A DNA stretch of 64,000 bases from Apostichopus japonicus. Its lineage: Eukaryota; Echinodermata; Holothuroidea; Aspidochirotida; Stichopodidae. The position numbers were made by a program, and so were the translations under genes. This document shows, in pieces, positions 48,501 to 58,989 of the stretch. The stretch covers positions 10,596,499 through 10,660,498 of the forward strand of contig NC_092565.1 of assembly GCF_037975245.1 (NCBI RefSeq). The letters are read 5' to 3'. Every line of letters begins with the position of its first letter. Position 1 is the stretch's first letter. The notes under the pieces were generated by a model that saw nothing but the letters and a program-made list of their open reading frames with translations, did no database searches and had not been told where the DNA came from.

Positions 48501-51261
48501 ATCAAGTCTTCAGCCTTGTCTGTGAAGATGTGATAAAACCTGTGATATCTCCCAAATGGAATAATGTTTGTCTTTACAGAGCCTGTTTGGGCAAGTTGTT
48601 CATGACAGCTATTTCTATCACATAAGACTAATTATGATATTTGGGTCTGTGTCTCCTCCGTTAACTTATAATACCATACATGGTGTTAATGTAAAGTTAA
48701 TCTGGTTTATTTTCCTTCCTGTATTCTAGTATTTGATGCGGTCGAGCAGTATGCTCCAGGATTTAAGGACAGTATTGTGGGTGCTGATATTCTACCGCCA
48801 CCAGAACTAGAGAGAATATTTGGTTTAACAGGAGGAGTAAGTTCTTTATCGTTTTTGTAATCGTTCAATTCATTAATAGAAATATTTGGCATAAGATATG
48901 TTACTTAATTTCATTTGGACATGCTCATTGTAAAGTCTTGCTGAGTGGTAGCCTTAAAGGAGTTTTTTGTCCCTGGAGGGAGGGAGGGAGTGGGAGGGAG
49001 GGAGGGGAAGGGAGGGAGGGGGATGGAGGGAGAGGGAGGGAGGGTGGAGGCAAGGGGCAGGAAGCAGGTTGTTGGTAATTCGTCAAAGTGCTCTCCCGCT
49101 CGGATTTTAAGTCCAGCAGTCTTTCTTTGATTTCAAAGTCAGTGAGTTTCATGAAGACAATACTACCACGAGTGGGCAGGGTGCACATTTCCGACAGTCC
49201 ACAAGTTACCAATCCTAACTTATTAATGCCGCCTTCAGCAGAGCACTTCACATTATGCAACCAAACATGAAATAGATATGCTACAGGGTAGTTTGCATAT
49301 GTTAGGGGGTTGCCTTTACTTGTGGTAGGAAATTAAAAAAAATTAATAAGACATCAATATCAGCTGCTCGTTGTTTGAATGTTTTGTTTGTCTTTTTGCT
49401 CATCTAATCTTTGACCTCATTATGAACTCATTACCTAAATTTGTGTATGTTTACGTGTATATGTTTATGTGTATGTTTATTAAGGCATTTCTCTCTATGC
49501 TAAGTGTGGAATGTTTACTAATTAGTGAAACATCATCTCCATTGAGGCATTTCTCTGTATGCTAAGTGTGTAATGTTTACTATTAGTGAAACATCATCTC
49601 CATTGAGGCATTTCTCTGTATGCTAAGTGTGGAATGTTTACTATTAGTGAAACATCATTTCCATTGAGGCATTTCTCTCTATGCTAAGTGTGTAATGTTT
49701 ACTATTAGTGAAACATCATCTCCATTGAGGCATTTCTCTGTATGCTAAGTGTGGAATGTTTACTATTAGTGAAACATCATCTCCATTGAGGCATTTCTCT
49801 GTATGCTAAGTGTGTAATGTTTACTATTAGTGAAACATCATCTCCATTGAGGCATTTCTCTCTGTGCTAAGTGTGTAATGTTTACTATTAGTGAAACATC
49901 ATCTCCATTGAGGCATTTCTCTGTATGCTAAGTGTGTAATGTTTACTATTAGTGAAACATCATCTCCACTGAGGCATTTCTCTGTATGCTAAGTGTGTGA
50001 TGTTTACTATTAGTGAAACATCATCTCCATTGAGGCATTTCTCTGTATGCTAAGTGTGGAATGTTTACTTTTAGTGAAACTAAGTGTGTTAGAATGTTGA
50101 ATGTAATCCCAATTGTTATCACAGAATATCTTCCACGGGGCATTGTCACTGGATCAGCTGTACCTAGCCAGACCATACACGTGGTGTTCCAGTTACCGCA
50201 CCCCAGTCAAAGGGCTTTACCTCTGTGGCAGTGGAGCCCATCCAGGTAAGGGTTGTTATTGGTTTTATGATAACATGATCTTAAAATGAGGTATTGAGTA
50301 GAAACTCGTGGAGGGCGGGTGGACAATGGAAAGGCAATGGACTTGCAATCAAAGGATTGCAAGTTCCATTCCCCGGTCAGGAAAAGGCAGTTAACCTTCA
50401 TTGCCTCTCTTCACCAAGGTGTGTAAATGGGGACTTGCAAAATCACTTTTATCTTGTTGTTTGTGCCGGTTTGTGGCTGGAAGTCGGCCAGTGAACACAT
50501 AAATATGGGATAAAGATGATAAATGTATTCCTATTTCCATAATAAAATTGAGAGCAATTTAAGAGTGGAATATGGGACACCAAAGTGACATAATGTTCCC
50601 CCCTTTGGTTGTGAGGTGACTCTTGATGCCTCTGGGGAGTATGTCCTCCATCTTGATATCATGGCAGTGCAAGGTGTTTTAAGTATGGCTGTTACTTAAG
50701 ATAAAAAGCAATGTACTGAAAATATAAATAAACGAAATAATACATGATCAAAAGAGGGTTATTATTCACTGTTGTCAGGATATTTCAAACTATTCAAGTA
50801 TTGCATACACACTCTTAAAGGTAGTCAGTATAGGCCCCAAATTATAGCACGCTATGATTGTTTTCAAAAAGGACTTTCCTTGAGGTCTTTACTCACCAAA
50901 TCGTTCTCAGACAATTTTAAGGAACGCACAAGATGACTTAATGTCCCACTGATGAAAATTTCCTACAAAGGTTGTAATAAACCAGTCTAAGAATTTTGAC
51001 CAAAGGTGACCATATTTGAGTATCTAGCATATTTTGGGCCAATACAGCATAACTTTAGGGACATATAATAGACATTAGACAACAAAGATGTCATATGTTA
51101 TTGATCAAATTATACTTGCAATTACCTGGATGGAAAGAATATTGTTGTTTGCTAGTGTTTTGATAGCTTCTCTTTCCCTCTCGTTGACAGGTGGTGGTGT
51201 GATGGGAGCACCCGGGTATAATTCTGCCCAGATCGTCAAGACGGATTTTGCAGCTATGTGA
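36539..51261 (+). CDS. PYROXD2: PYROXD2, mitochondrial FAD-dependent oxidoreductase-like protein (complete, 15 coding exons)
   Basis: Exons: 36539-36551, 38229-38383, 39840-39933, 40266-40339, 40629-40784, 41675-41828, 42827-42888, 43635-43732, 44460-44601, 45784-45991, 46725-46881, 47789-47943, 48730-48836, 50125-50245, 51191-51261. The lengths sum to 1767 nt, 588 residues plus TGA; human is 581. All junctions are AG/GT and in phase. The 13-nt first exon (MASL + G) is inferred from phase, a strong GTAAGA donor and an in-frame TAG 6 nt upstream; it gives a basic, Arg/Lys-rich N-terminus that suits a mitochondrial presequence. Domain signs: the Rossmann FAD motif [13 protein letters not shown] at about residue 44, [68 protein letters not shown], and the C-terminal flavin-binding [19 protein letters not shown]. 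The family is related to CrtI-type phytoene desaturases and is mitochondrial; its exact reaction is not settled. The introns carry a MITE (36.7 kb), a duplication (42 kb), a 37-bp-unit relative (48.5 kb) and a 61-bp satellite (49.5-50.1 kb). Confidence 0.97.
36664..36939. mobile_element. MITE in PYROXD2 intron 1
   Basis: Perfect 16-bp inverted ends AGTATTGCGAAGTTCG and CGAACTTCGCAATACT. The interior repeats GCGAAGTTCG at 36687, and CGAACTTCGAAG recurs at about 37124. The target duplication is unclear. Confidence 0.75.
41975..42270. repeat. Tandem pair of about 180-bp repeats in PYROXD2 intron 6
   Basis: CATCTGTGACTCGTCTATGA through TTATGAATGTCCATGTTGGA is repeated from about 42163 with minor changes. 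The first copy ends in a 9-bp-arm palindrome, GAATGTCCA-TGT-TGGACATTC. Confidence 0.8.
48330..48660. repeat. Dispersed repeat copy 2, unexpanded form, in PYROXD2 intron 12
   Basis: Homologous to 17735-18660 but with a single version of the 37-bp unit (about 48508-48550, TCAGCCTTGTCTGTGAAG). Confidence 0.65.
48973..49062 (+). repeat. GGGA purine tract (G4-prone) in PYROXD2 intron 13
   Basis: About 90 bases of nearly pure GGGA/GGAGG on the coding strand, 137 bp after the exon ending at 48836. Capable of G-quadruplex formation on the transcript. Confidence 0.8.
49482..50085. repeat. 61-bp satellite, about 10 copies, just upstream of PYROXD2 exon 14
   Basis: Unit begins GGCATTTCTCTGTATGCTAA and contains TTTACTATTAGTGAAACATC. 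Spacing of successive units is 61 bp. The array ends about 40 bp before the acceptor at 50124 and so abuts the branch-point region of that intron. Confidence 0.95.
50815..51055 (+). repeat. Inverted repeat arm 1 (pair with 53650-53900)
   Basis: AGGTAGTCAGTATAGGCCCC to GGGCCAATACAGCATA matches the reverse complement of 53650-53900 over about 240 bp. It lies in the last PYROXD2 intron; the other arm is beyond the gene. Confidence 0.85.
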
Positions 51262-52194
51262 ATGCAGAGATTTCTATGTATGTTTTCAATTTGCTTTAAA
51301 GGCTCAACACTCATTTTATTTTTGATAATGTGACGTACGTAGCAAGTCACAAACAAGTTTTTGGGGAAAAGGCTAAATGTTTACATGGTTTATAGTAATC
51401 ATACACAGCTTCTGTTTCTATTGTCTGCAAGTTTGGCAGCATTAAGATGTTAGAGCATTTGGTTGTTTTCAAATACACAACAGCATTCACTTTTTGATTT
51501 AGGAATAAGGCATAGGGTGTGTGAGTTCTCTATCAGTACTTTGAGCATTATTATTAACTAGTAATTAATAAGTATTCATTTCTCGCAGTGGGTTAACACA
51601 TTCACTTTTCAACGGTGGCTTATTTGTACGGATCAGGCATTGTGTGGCGTGTGTAATATTAAACGCAGCTGGTCTTGCATTCAGTAATTACACATATTCC
51701 CTTTATACTTAAATAACATGTTTCATTTCCTGCAGTATAACATTCCTTTGCACAGAACTATAATGACAATTTGCTTTCATTACTGTGAGATCGGATTTGT
51801 GAAGACTGTTTACTTTTCGAGACAAGCATGAAACCTTTGTAATACTAAGTAGATGTACCTAGCCATACACCATGGTTTGGAGTGAAGTAGCCTTTCATTA
51901 TTACATCCAAAGTAGACATTTTAACACAAAATATAAAAACTTGATATTTCACTTGTGTAAATAGCATTGCATTATTAAAATGAGTTAATCTGCCCAAGGA
52001 GGTATATTAACTTGGCTTGTGCTTTCTTTCATGGTTGATGAGAGAATGGTTGGGTAGAGTGCAGTGGCAACAGTAGGCCGGTGCTCCAGGGAGGCCTGGT
52101 GTCATGGACCAAAAAATAAGACAAGTTTTAATATTAGAAGATTGTTTTCATCTTTTTATATCTTAAATAACGCCAGGCCCACTTACTTTTACAC

Positions 52195-52860
52195 GTCTTA
52201 AATACTGTTATGTACAGTTTTTTTGAAGTTCTCTCCCGATACCCACCAAATTGGGAATTCAGACAAAACCCTTTCCACAACAGAGGCCTGGTCACACTAC
52301 AGAGATATTTTATCGGAATACGGTCTGATTTTTCCGATTTTAGGCCGAAGAGTGAGGTTTGTGGTGGTGAATGTAATGAATGTAATGGAATATTCGAATA
52401 CCTACTCCAAACCTGAGGGGTTCTGGAACGGACTACATTCTGAAGTGACGTCACATCGAAAATACGAAAAACGATAAAAATCGGAAGAGAAATCGGGTAG
52501 CTATCCGATAAAAGAAAACGGAGTCAATATCAAAAGTTAGGAGAGAGCTATTCCACATCGGAATGGCTCAACAGATAGCAAATCAGGTCCTTTATCACTG
52601 TGGCTAGAAGACCCGAACGAAAAACAGGCTGTTTTGATTCCTCCTGGAAAATCGGATAGTATTCCGATAAAAAATCGGTATAGTGTGACCGGGCCTTAAG
52701 AGTGCTATATTTGGTAGTGTAAAGGTGCCAAATTTACATAAAAAAACAGTCTCAATCAAGCCCAAACCATAATTGGGATTGGGAAAATTTGGACTCTTCT
52801 TTGGGGACCCATTTCAATTGCTGCACCTGGGCCAGGTTGCCCCTTACTACACCACTGGGT
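52195..52860 (+). repeat. Dispersed repeat, copy 2 (interrupted by a MITE)
   Basis: Collinear with 1-260 apart from the MITE at 52284-52696. Confidence 0.7.
52284..52696. mobile_element. MITE with GGTCACACTA ends
   Basis: Inverted ends AGGCCTGGTCACACTA and TAGTGTGACCGGGCCT. The interior is rich in ATCGGA/TCCGAT words. Its absence from the copy at 1-260 fixes the insertion point near CAACAG/AAGAGTG. Confidence 0.85.
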
Positions 52861-53168
52861 GTATGGGAGGATTGGGAGAACCGTTTCTGCATGTTATCAT
52901 GAGCCAGTATTACTCCATTATGAGAGTAAGGTGTAAGTTGGGTAAGCGCGGTTACTGCCCAGAACTTAGTTAAGCAAGGTAAGAGGTTTCTTCAAGTTTA
53001 AAGATGTGCTAATTTGTGCTTGCAAAGAGGTTAATTAACATAATTATGTATTGTATCCAAATCTTCATTCCTAGTCGTTGTTCTTCCATGAATATTTATG
53101 CAAAGCTCAAAGAGCATTTTACTTTTGATATAATTTCGATTGAATAATCCTTCATAATCATGTCAATT

Positions 53169-53533
53169 TTAAGGCATTGAAAACTCGCCCCAAACCGTGT
53201 GCCATGCTCTGAAAAAGTTAATTTTCCATTTCTTGCAACTGAAGTTTTCTTCTTGTCGCTACAAAATGCAGACAGTAATGAAACGTGATACCTTGTTATT
53301 TTTTATCTAGACCTGAGATGTCCACCGCTGCTATGTACACTGTATTGTGGGTATTGACTGTAGCTGTATGTATTGACTGTACACTAGTGTCTAATTACTG
53401 ACGGTAGCAAACTGTGTGTGTATTTTCTGGGGTCGATGTTGGTGTCTAACACTTCTGTTACACCTCATTCGAAACTAGGTCAGATTACCGGCATGAGACG
53501 TTTCTTTGTGAGACGAGTCTTCACACCCTTTAA
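53169..53533 (+). mobile_element. TTAA-flanked MITE, copy 1
   Basis: Starts TTAAGGCATTGAAAACTCGC and ends GTCTTCACACCCTTTAA, bounded by TTAA on both sides; the ends are imperfect inverted repeats sharing GAAGACTCG. About 90% similar to 60435-60801. A truncated left end adjoins the THAP/P2X7 element at 26287-26362. Confidence 0.8.
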
Positions 53534-53649
53534 TGTATTCTTTACTTGTATTTGTTTTTCTTCTTGTGTAATTGAACACTCCTCAATGTGTGGAAGTAAT
53601 TTGGAGATCCGCAGGCTAAAATTAGGGGCCAATAATGATGACATTTAAA

Positions 53650-53900
53650 GATATGCTGTATTGGCCCCAAATATGCTAGATATTCAAATATGGTCACTTT
53701 TGGTAAAAATTCTTAGATTGTTTTTATTACAACCTTCGAGTAAATTTTCCTCACTGGGACATTCAGTCATCTTGTGTGTTCCTTAAAAAATGTCTGAGAA
53801 CAATTTGGAGGGTAAAGACCTCTAGGAAAGTACTTTTTGAAAACTTCTAGCAATTAAAGCGTGTATAATTTGGGGCCTATACTGACTACCTTTTTAATTG
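53650..53900 (-). repeat. Inverted repeat arm 2 (pair with 50815-51055)
   Basis: Reads ATGCTGTATTGGCCCC to GGGGCCTATACTGACTACCT, the reverse complement of arm 1 with scattered mismatches. Confidence 0.85.
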
Positions 53901-54189
53901 TGTTATGCTTTTTTAATGTGATGAAATCCTGTTCAATACAGGGTTATAACTGATGACTGGACAGATAAAGTTATATTTATACAGCTTATGAAATTGTTTA
54001 AATTTCAATCCAGGATGGTTTTTAGCAATTCTGAAATCTTTTTTTAGGCTGGGTTGTTTTCAAATATGACCCAACAGATACCATCACAATATATTTAAGA
54101 AAATGGTACTACTTGATCACAAGAGAAAATTCAACACAAGAACAAGCAGTTCCAATCAATCATGGTTTGAAAGCACACAGAACTTGTTT

Positions 54190-54690
54190 ATTTACTAGAC
54201 AACCCAGCGGCATAATTTAGTAAAAAACATTCAAAAGATATGTGAATAATTAATAATAATCTAGGGTATACTAATCCATATATTTTGCTATAATTCTGTC
54301 CCCCCCCCCCCCCACACCCTTCTTAGGTATTTTTACTAGACAACAGAGTGATAGTCACTATGCAAAACATTCAATTGATACATGAATATGATGATCAGGG
54401 CTGTTGGTCAAGGATATATTAGTACACATATTTTTCTATCATTCTATAGCCCCTTCCTTTTTTTTGGGGGGGGGGGGTAAATTTGCTAGACAATCAGGTG
54501 AGTTGGTCACCTGCAAAACCATTCAATATTATATGAATGTATTTATTATTAGGGGTTTTATTTGGTCTAGAATACATGAGTCCATATATTTTTCTATCAT
54601 TCTGTACCCCTTTTTCTCTTTTGGTATGTTAACTTGACAGTGCAGTGACATAGTCACAGTATAAACCATTCAAAAGATACATGAATGTTT
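54190..54690. repeat. Degenerate tandem repeat, about 155 bp, three to four copies
   Basis: ACTAGACAAC, CATTCAAAAGATAC/ATGAATAT and TATTTTTCTATCATTCTGTA recur every 150-165 bp, with C- or G-runs in between. Confidence 0.7.
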
Positions 54691-55818
54691 ATATTGCTGG
54701 GTATTAGACCTGCAAGGAACCTTGTCAGTATTGTTGTGTGTGCTGGTTTGTGGCTGCACCCCTGGAAGTCTCCTAGGGGTCACGTAGATGTGGCACACTG
54801 TAGTGCCTCGGGATTGACGGTTTGAACTGTACATACGTACTTGGGTATTTGGGTGTAACAAAATTACCAATGACCAGGGTTTAATTGTTGTCAAGTAACG
54901 TGAGACTTTGCTTTTATACAATAATGTTAACCTTTAATTTTAATGAGTGAATATCAGCAGGCTTTGAGGAAAATATAATACAGCTTCAAGTATGTTATTA
55001 TTTTCTGTATTTCTTTACTGCATTGTGTTTGCATAGAGCATGCATTGGAGTTGATAAAATTATGTTAGCTAATATTCAGTGCTATCCATAGAACTATACA
55101 CCCCATGGTTACTTCAGACCTTTTATTCTTGCACCATTTGGCATGTTTGAATGTCACTTGTTTTCTTTTTTGTTAATCTGTATTCAGCTAATAATGTAAA
55201 TCTCGTTTGAAGTAATGTTTAAATGTATGGAATTGAAATTAGCAAGACACATGCACTGTATTACTGAATGATGAAATATAAAGATTGATCAGATGCAAAG
55301 TTAAATGCTTTGAAATTCACTTAATGTTACTTCCGGAATGGTTGAAGGATAATTGCAACAAGCAAGCACGTCCTGCCGAGGAGATTAAAATCACAAAGAG
55401 CAATTCAAACATTCATTTCACACACCCTTTGTGAGGTGATTGGTAATTTGGTATGGCCATTAAGTTGATGGCATGAAGAATTGGTTATGTGTAATCTAGC
55501 AATGGTTCATCTATCCTATTATCAGACTACCTCCACCTTTCACTATGGTTACATATCAAGTGTACGACTTGCACAGAATTTCAAAGGTAGGGGCAGGCAG
55601 CTCAAACATTGACTGATATTAGGCAGAGGCACAAATCTTGATAGATGGGTAGTGGGCAGATCACAAATTTTACAAATGGGGGTAGTGGTTGTGGGTTCGT
55701 TGAAAGCATGGATGTAAACGGGTGGGGGCTGATGAATTTCCTCCCCAAGAAGAAGTTTAGGTGTATTTATATTGGTTCTTAAAAAAAATGTATGACTGAT
55801 GATGTAGGTGGGCATGGC

Positions 55819-56468
55819 CAAGGGCGGCGGAAGCACTTTTAATCTGGGGGGGCACCGACATCAAAGGGCACTTTGCAGAAATTCGATTGGACTGATGCAG
55901 CCTTATATTTAGTACCCTTTATAACTCTTATTGTATTATCTTTTTTTGCGTATACACATCACTCCATCAACGCCCCCCCCCCCCTCCCTCAAGGAAAATA
56001 TGCTTACTAGCACTGCAATATCCAATGTGCAAATTGGAAAACAAGGAACAAGTTTTCTTTTGAGACAAAATGAGGTGAAATCATGCTAGTTGCTAATGTA
56101 GGAATCTTCCGAATTTGAGTTTATTCCTTGTTAATATCTTAACAAATTTTTTCCATTCGAAATAGCTTTGAGTTTGACCCACAGAAATTCATTAAAAGTC
56201 AGGGGCGTAGCCAGGATTTGCAAAGTTATATGCACGACTATCTGAGCGGAGCGCCACCATCGGTTGGCGCGGAGCGTACAAGAAAATTTTTGGTTTTACA
56301 AACCCTTCAGATGGCCAGAAACGGCCCTTCCCGAGTGTTCATTCTGGTTCCCTGGCCTCTTGCTAACTTGAGACACCTCAATTTGTATGTAGAAAAAGGG
56401 CACAATTTTAACCTGAGGAAAAGTGGGGGGGCACGTGCCCCCTGTGCCCCCCGGTTCCGCCGCCCTTG
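55819..56468 (+). mobile_element. hAT-type element with CAAGGGCGGCGG ends, copy 2
   Basis: Ends as in 32428-33033; target duplication GGCATGGC at 55811-55818 and 56469-56476. High identity to the first copy along its length, plus about 40 extra bases near 56130-56180. Hairpin module at about 56240-56330. Confidence 0.92.
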
Positions 56469-57101
56469 GGCATGGCCCTTCCACCGCTGTGCACGCCACT
56501 GGTTAAGTGGAAAACAAAATGGCAAAAACTGGTTATCTAGTTGCCTATATAGTGTTTGTGCTTTATATCAAAATCTGCTGCAAGCCTGATGATGTGTGGT
56601 ATCAGCATCAGTTCCAAAGTTTCAAGTAAGAAAGAAAAAATAGAATTCCAGCACAACTAAAGATGTTAGACCTACTGTGTGTGTCCACTGCATGTGAAGT
56701 GCACACAATTTTGACACCCTTGTTACTGCAGATATGGCTGGTAGTCACAAAATGTTTGGCACTTTTAGCTTCAAGTTGCATTGAAAAAATGGAAATTAAA
56801 TGCAGGGACTTCAAAGTTGTTGGAAATCAAAAGGAAATGACTTACAACAAAAATTATCCAAAGGCTATCATTATTTCTATGCTATCAAAGAACAACTCTG
56901 GTACATTTCAAAAGTACTTTGCTAGGAAGCTCTGACCCTCCATATTATTCCTATACATTAAGACATGTTTGAGTGTTATTATGTTGAGTTGAATCAGTAG
57001 TTCCAAAGGGCATAGATCCTTCCATAGCTCTACAATTCACATTCAAACTTGTTAACACATGTGAGAAATCAGTCAAGAGATTGTTTATCTTTTTCTTCAT
57101 T

Positions 57102-57107
57102 TTTATT
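57102..57107 (-). terminator. Polyadenylation signal of RPL26
   Basis: AATAAA on the minus strand, about 42 nt after the RPL26 stop codon. The short 3' UTR is typical of ribosomal protein transcripts. Confidence 0.7.
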
Positions 57108-57148
57108 GAGTTTTCGAAATTATAACATTGTCAGCGTGCAGTGGATAT

Positions 57149-58986
57149 TTACTCTGCGGTGGCAGCCACAGCATCTTCTGTGTGCTTGCCCTTAAGCTTC
57201 TCATCTGCAGCACGCCTTCCAGCATCCTTGCGTTCCAAGATCTTCTTCCTGTCTCTATCAATCTTTAGTTTGGTGATGACAACCTGAAAAAAATGAACGG
57301 GGAATGTGTTTAGAATATGTCTACTATTAAAAAGAGCGTTTTAAGAGACCACTGCAATGGGCTGTTCACTATTGACCATAATTTGCTACAGTGATTTACT
57401 ATTGTAACACCTCGCACCACTGCTTCTCCTCCTTTCCACTCTTGTAAAAACTTATCTCAAATTTGTGTATAATACTTTATAACTACTAGTTGTTCAGGAT
57501 TTTATTGCACCCAAATCAGGAACAGTTTTTAAATTTTAATTTCTTAACAATGCTCTTTTTGTTCTCTGTCTTTAAATGAGATGTTTACAAAGCTAAAGGC
57601 TACCAAGAGCTCTGTGTTTCTTGTTAATCTTGGTAGCATATTGCCTATTAACAGGAAAGATAGGGTCCCTGAAAACAGGTGTTTCTTTATTCAACCAAAA
57701 ATAGAATTTGGGATGAGGCCATGTCAAAACTCTGGCGGTAGCATTTGATCTTTAGAATTTACACCGCAATATTTCACTCCCACAAGATACCCTCGATAAT
57801 GAGATCACCTTTCTGTACAAACCCTAGAATTTTATACTATTTTGATTGTTTTTCACCCAGATTATCTTTCCCTGTTAATGACACCTTTTGACTGATTCTC
57901 ACTGAGCTTACTTGTAGAAATCCACAATCTGCAATACTATCTGGAAATTCTAGGAGAAAATGTTATTGCTTTGCAATAGTTTCTGACAAACTTTGAAAAT
58001 GAACCAGATTTCTGAACAACACAAGCCAAGCACAGGCACTCCTAACCATGTTACAGGTTTGCATGATAGTATGGTACTAAAAGAAGTCCTATTGATGGCT
58101 TCTAACAAGCTTCACAACATAAACTCACTGACTCGCTTTTATTGATGAAATGATTAACAAGAAAGTCATTAGGAGAATAATGGCACCAACAAAAACATGA
58201 TTGATATGAACTCACATTGCTTGGATGGATACCAACAAATACTTGGTTGCCATTCGCCTTTTCTCTGTTGATGCGCTCAATGTAAATGACAAACTTCTTC
58301 CTGTAAACTTGTACCACTTTGCCAACTTGCTGGCCCTTGTAATGTCCCCTCACCACCTGCACAAGAAAACATGTTAAAGTCAGCTATTGTAACTTATTAT
58401 CTTTAACATATGAACATGAGCTTATTAGCACATCAATATTTTTTACTCAATTCTACTTATTTGCATATGTGTACACAAAATTTGAAGTACTTTTTTTGAT
58501 GGCCAACATAGCACCATCAACACAGAGTAATCAAACCTTGAAAGCCTTGTTAGTACTGCTAAATGTGTATTACAGAGTAGGCTACACAAATTTTGAGGAA
58601 AACATCATACAGGCAGAACATTTAGAATATAGGGAATAACTGATCCAGTAATGCATAGCCAAAATGCTATGTAAATGGTCAAGCTGCTACACAAGTTGAA
58701 AGATGTATAACTGTGTTCCTACACAGCAACCATAGTATTTCATGAGAGACAAAATTCAGAGACTTCATAATTGCTTCACAGAATCCGTAAACTAAATTAT
58801 TTCTTGGTATGTGATTACCTGGACTTCGTCGTCCTTCCTGACTGGCATTGTTCTGACATTGTACTTCGCTCGCAAGTCCTTGGACAAAGATGAACTCATC
58901 AGCTTCCTTCTTATATGTGAGGGCGCATTGAAATGGCGCTTGCGGTTCTTCCTCCGCGATGATGTAACAAACGGATTCCTCTTCAT
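57149..58986 (-). CDS. RPL26: 60S ribosomal protein L26 (uL24), complete coding sequence
   Basis: Three coding exons: 58819-58986, 58216-58356 and 57149-57283, 444 nt in total, 147 residues plus TAA (human 145). The start is [20 protein letters not shown], the family's invariant N-terminus. Exon 2 holds the KOW motif region (DDEVQ then [19 protein letters not shown]) and [12 protein letters not shown]; exon 3 encodes [19 protein letters not shown] and a longer, Ala-rich tail (DAVAATAE). A splice acceptor (CTTTAG, minus strand) sits 3 nt before the ATG, so a non-coding 5' exon exists upstream, as is usual for ribosomal protein genes; I did not locate it. An AATAAA lies only about 42 nt past the stop. 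The protein is part of the large ribosomal subunit near the exit tunnel. No convincing intronic snoRNA was seen. Confidence 0.98.
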
Positions 58987-58989
58987 TGT

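Larger units (their letters stand above)
51262..57101. other. Intergenic between PYROXD2 and RPL26 (convergent 3' ends)
   Basis: Contains the PYROXD2 3' UTR side and several mobile elements listed separately. No further gene recognised on either strand. Confidence 0.6.

Noticed and set aside
57284-58818. Box C/D snoRNA in the RPL26 introns
   Set aside because: A TGATGAA string near 58143 is on the wrong strand and lacks a paired D box and guide arrangement.
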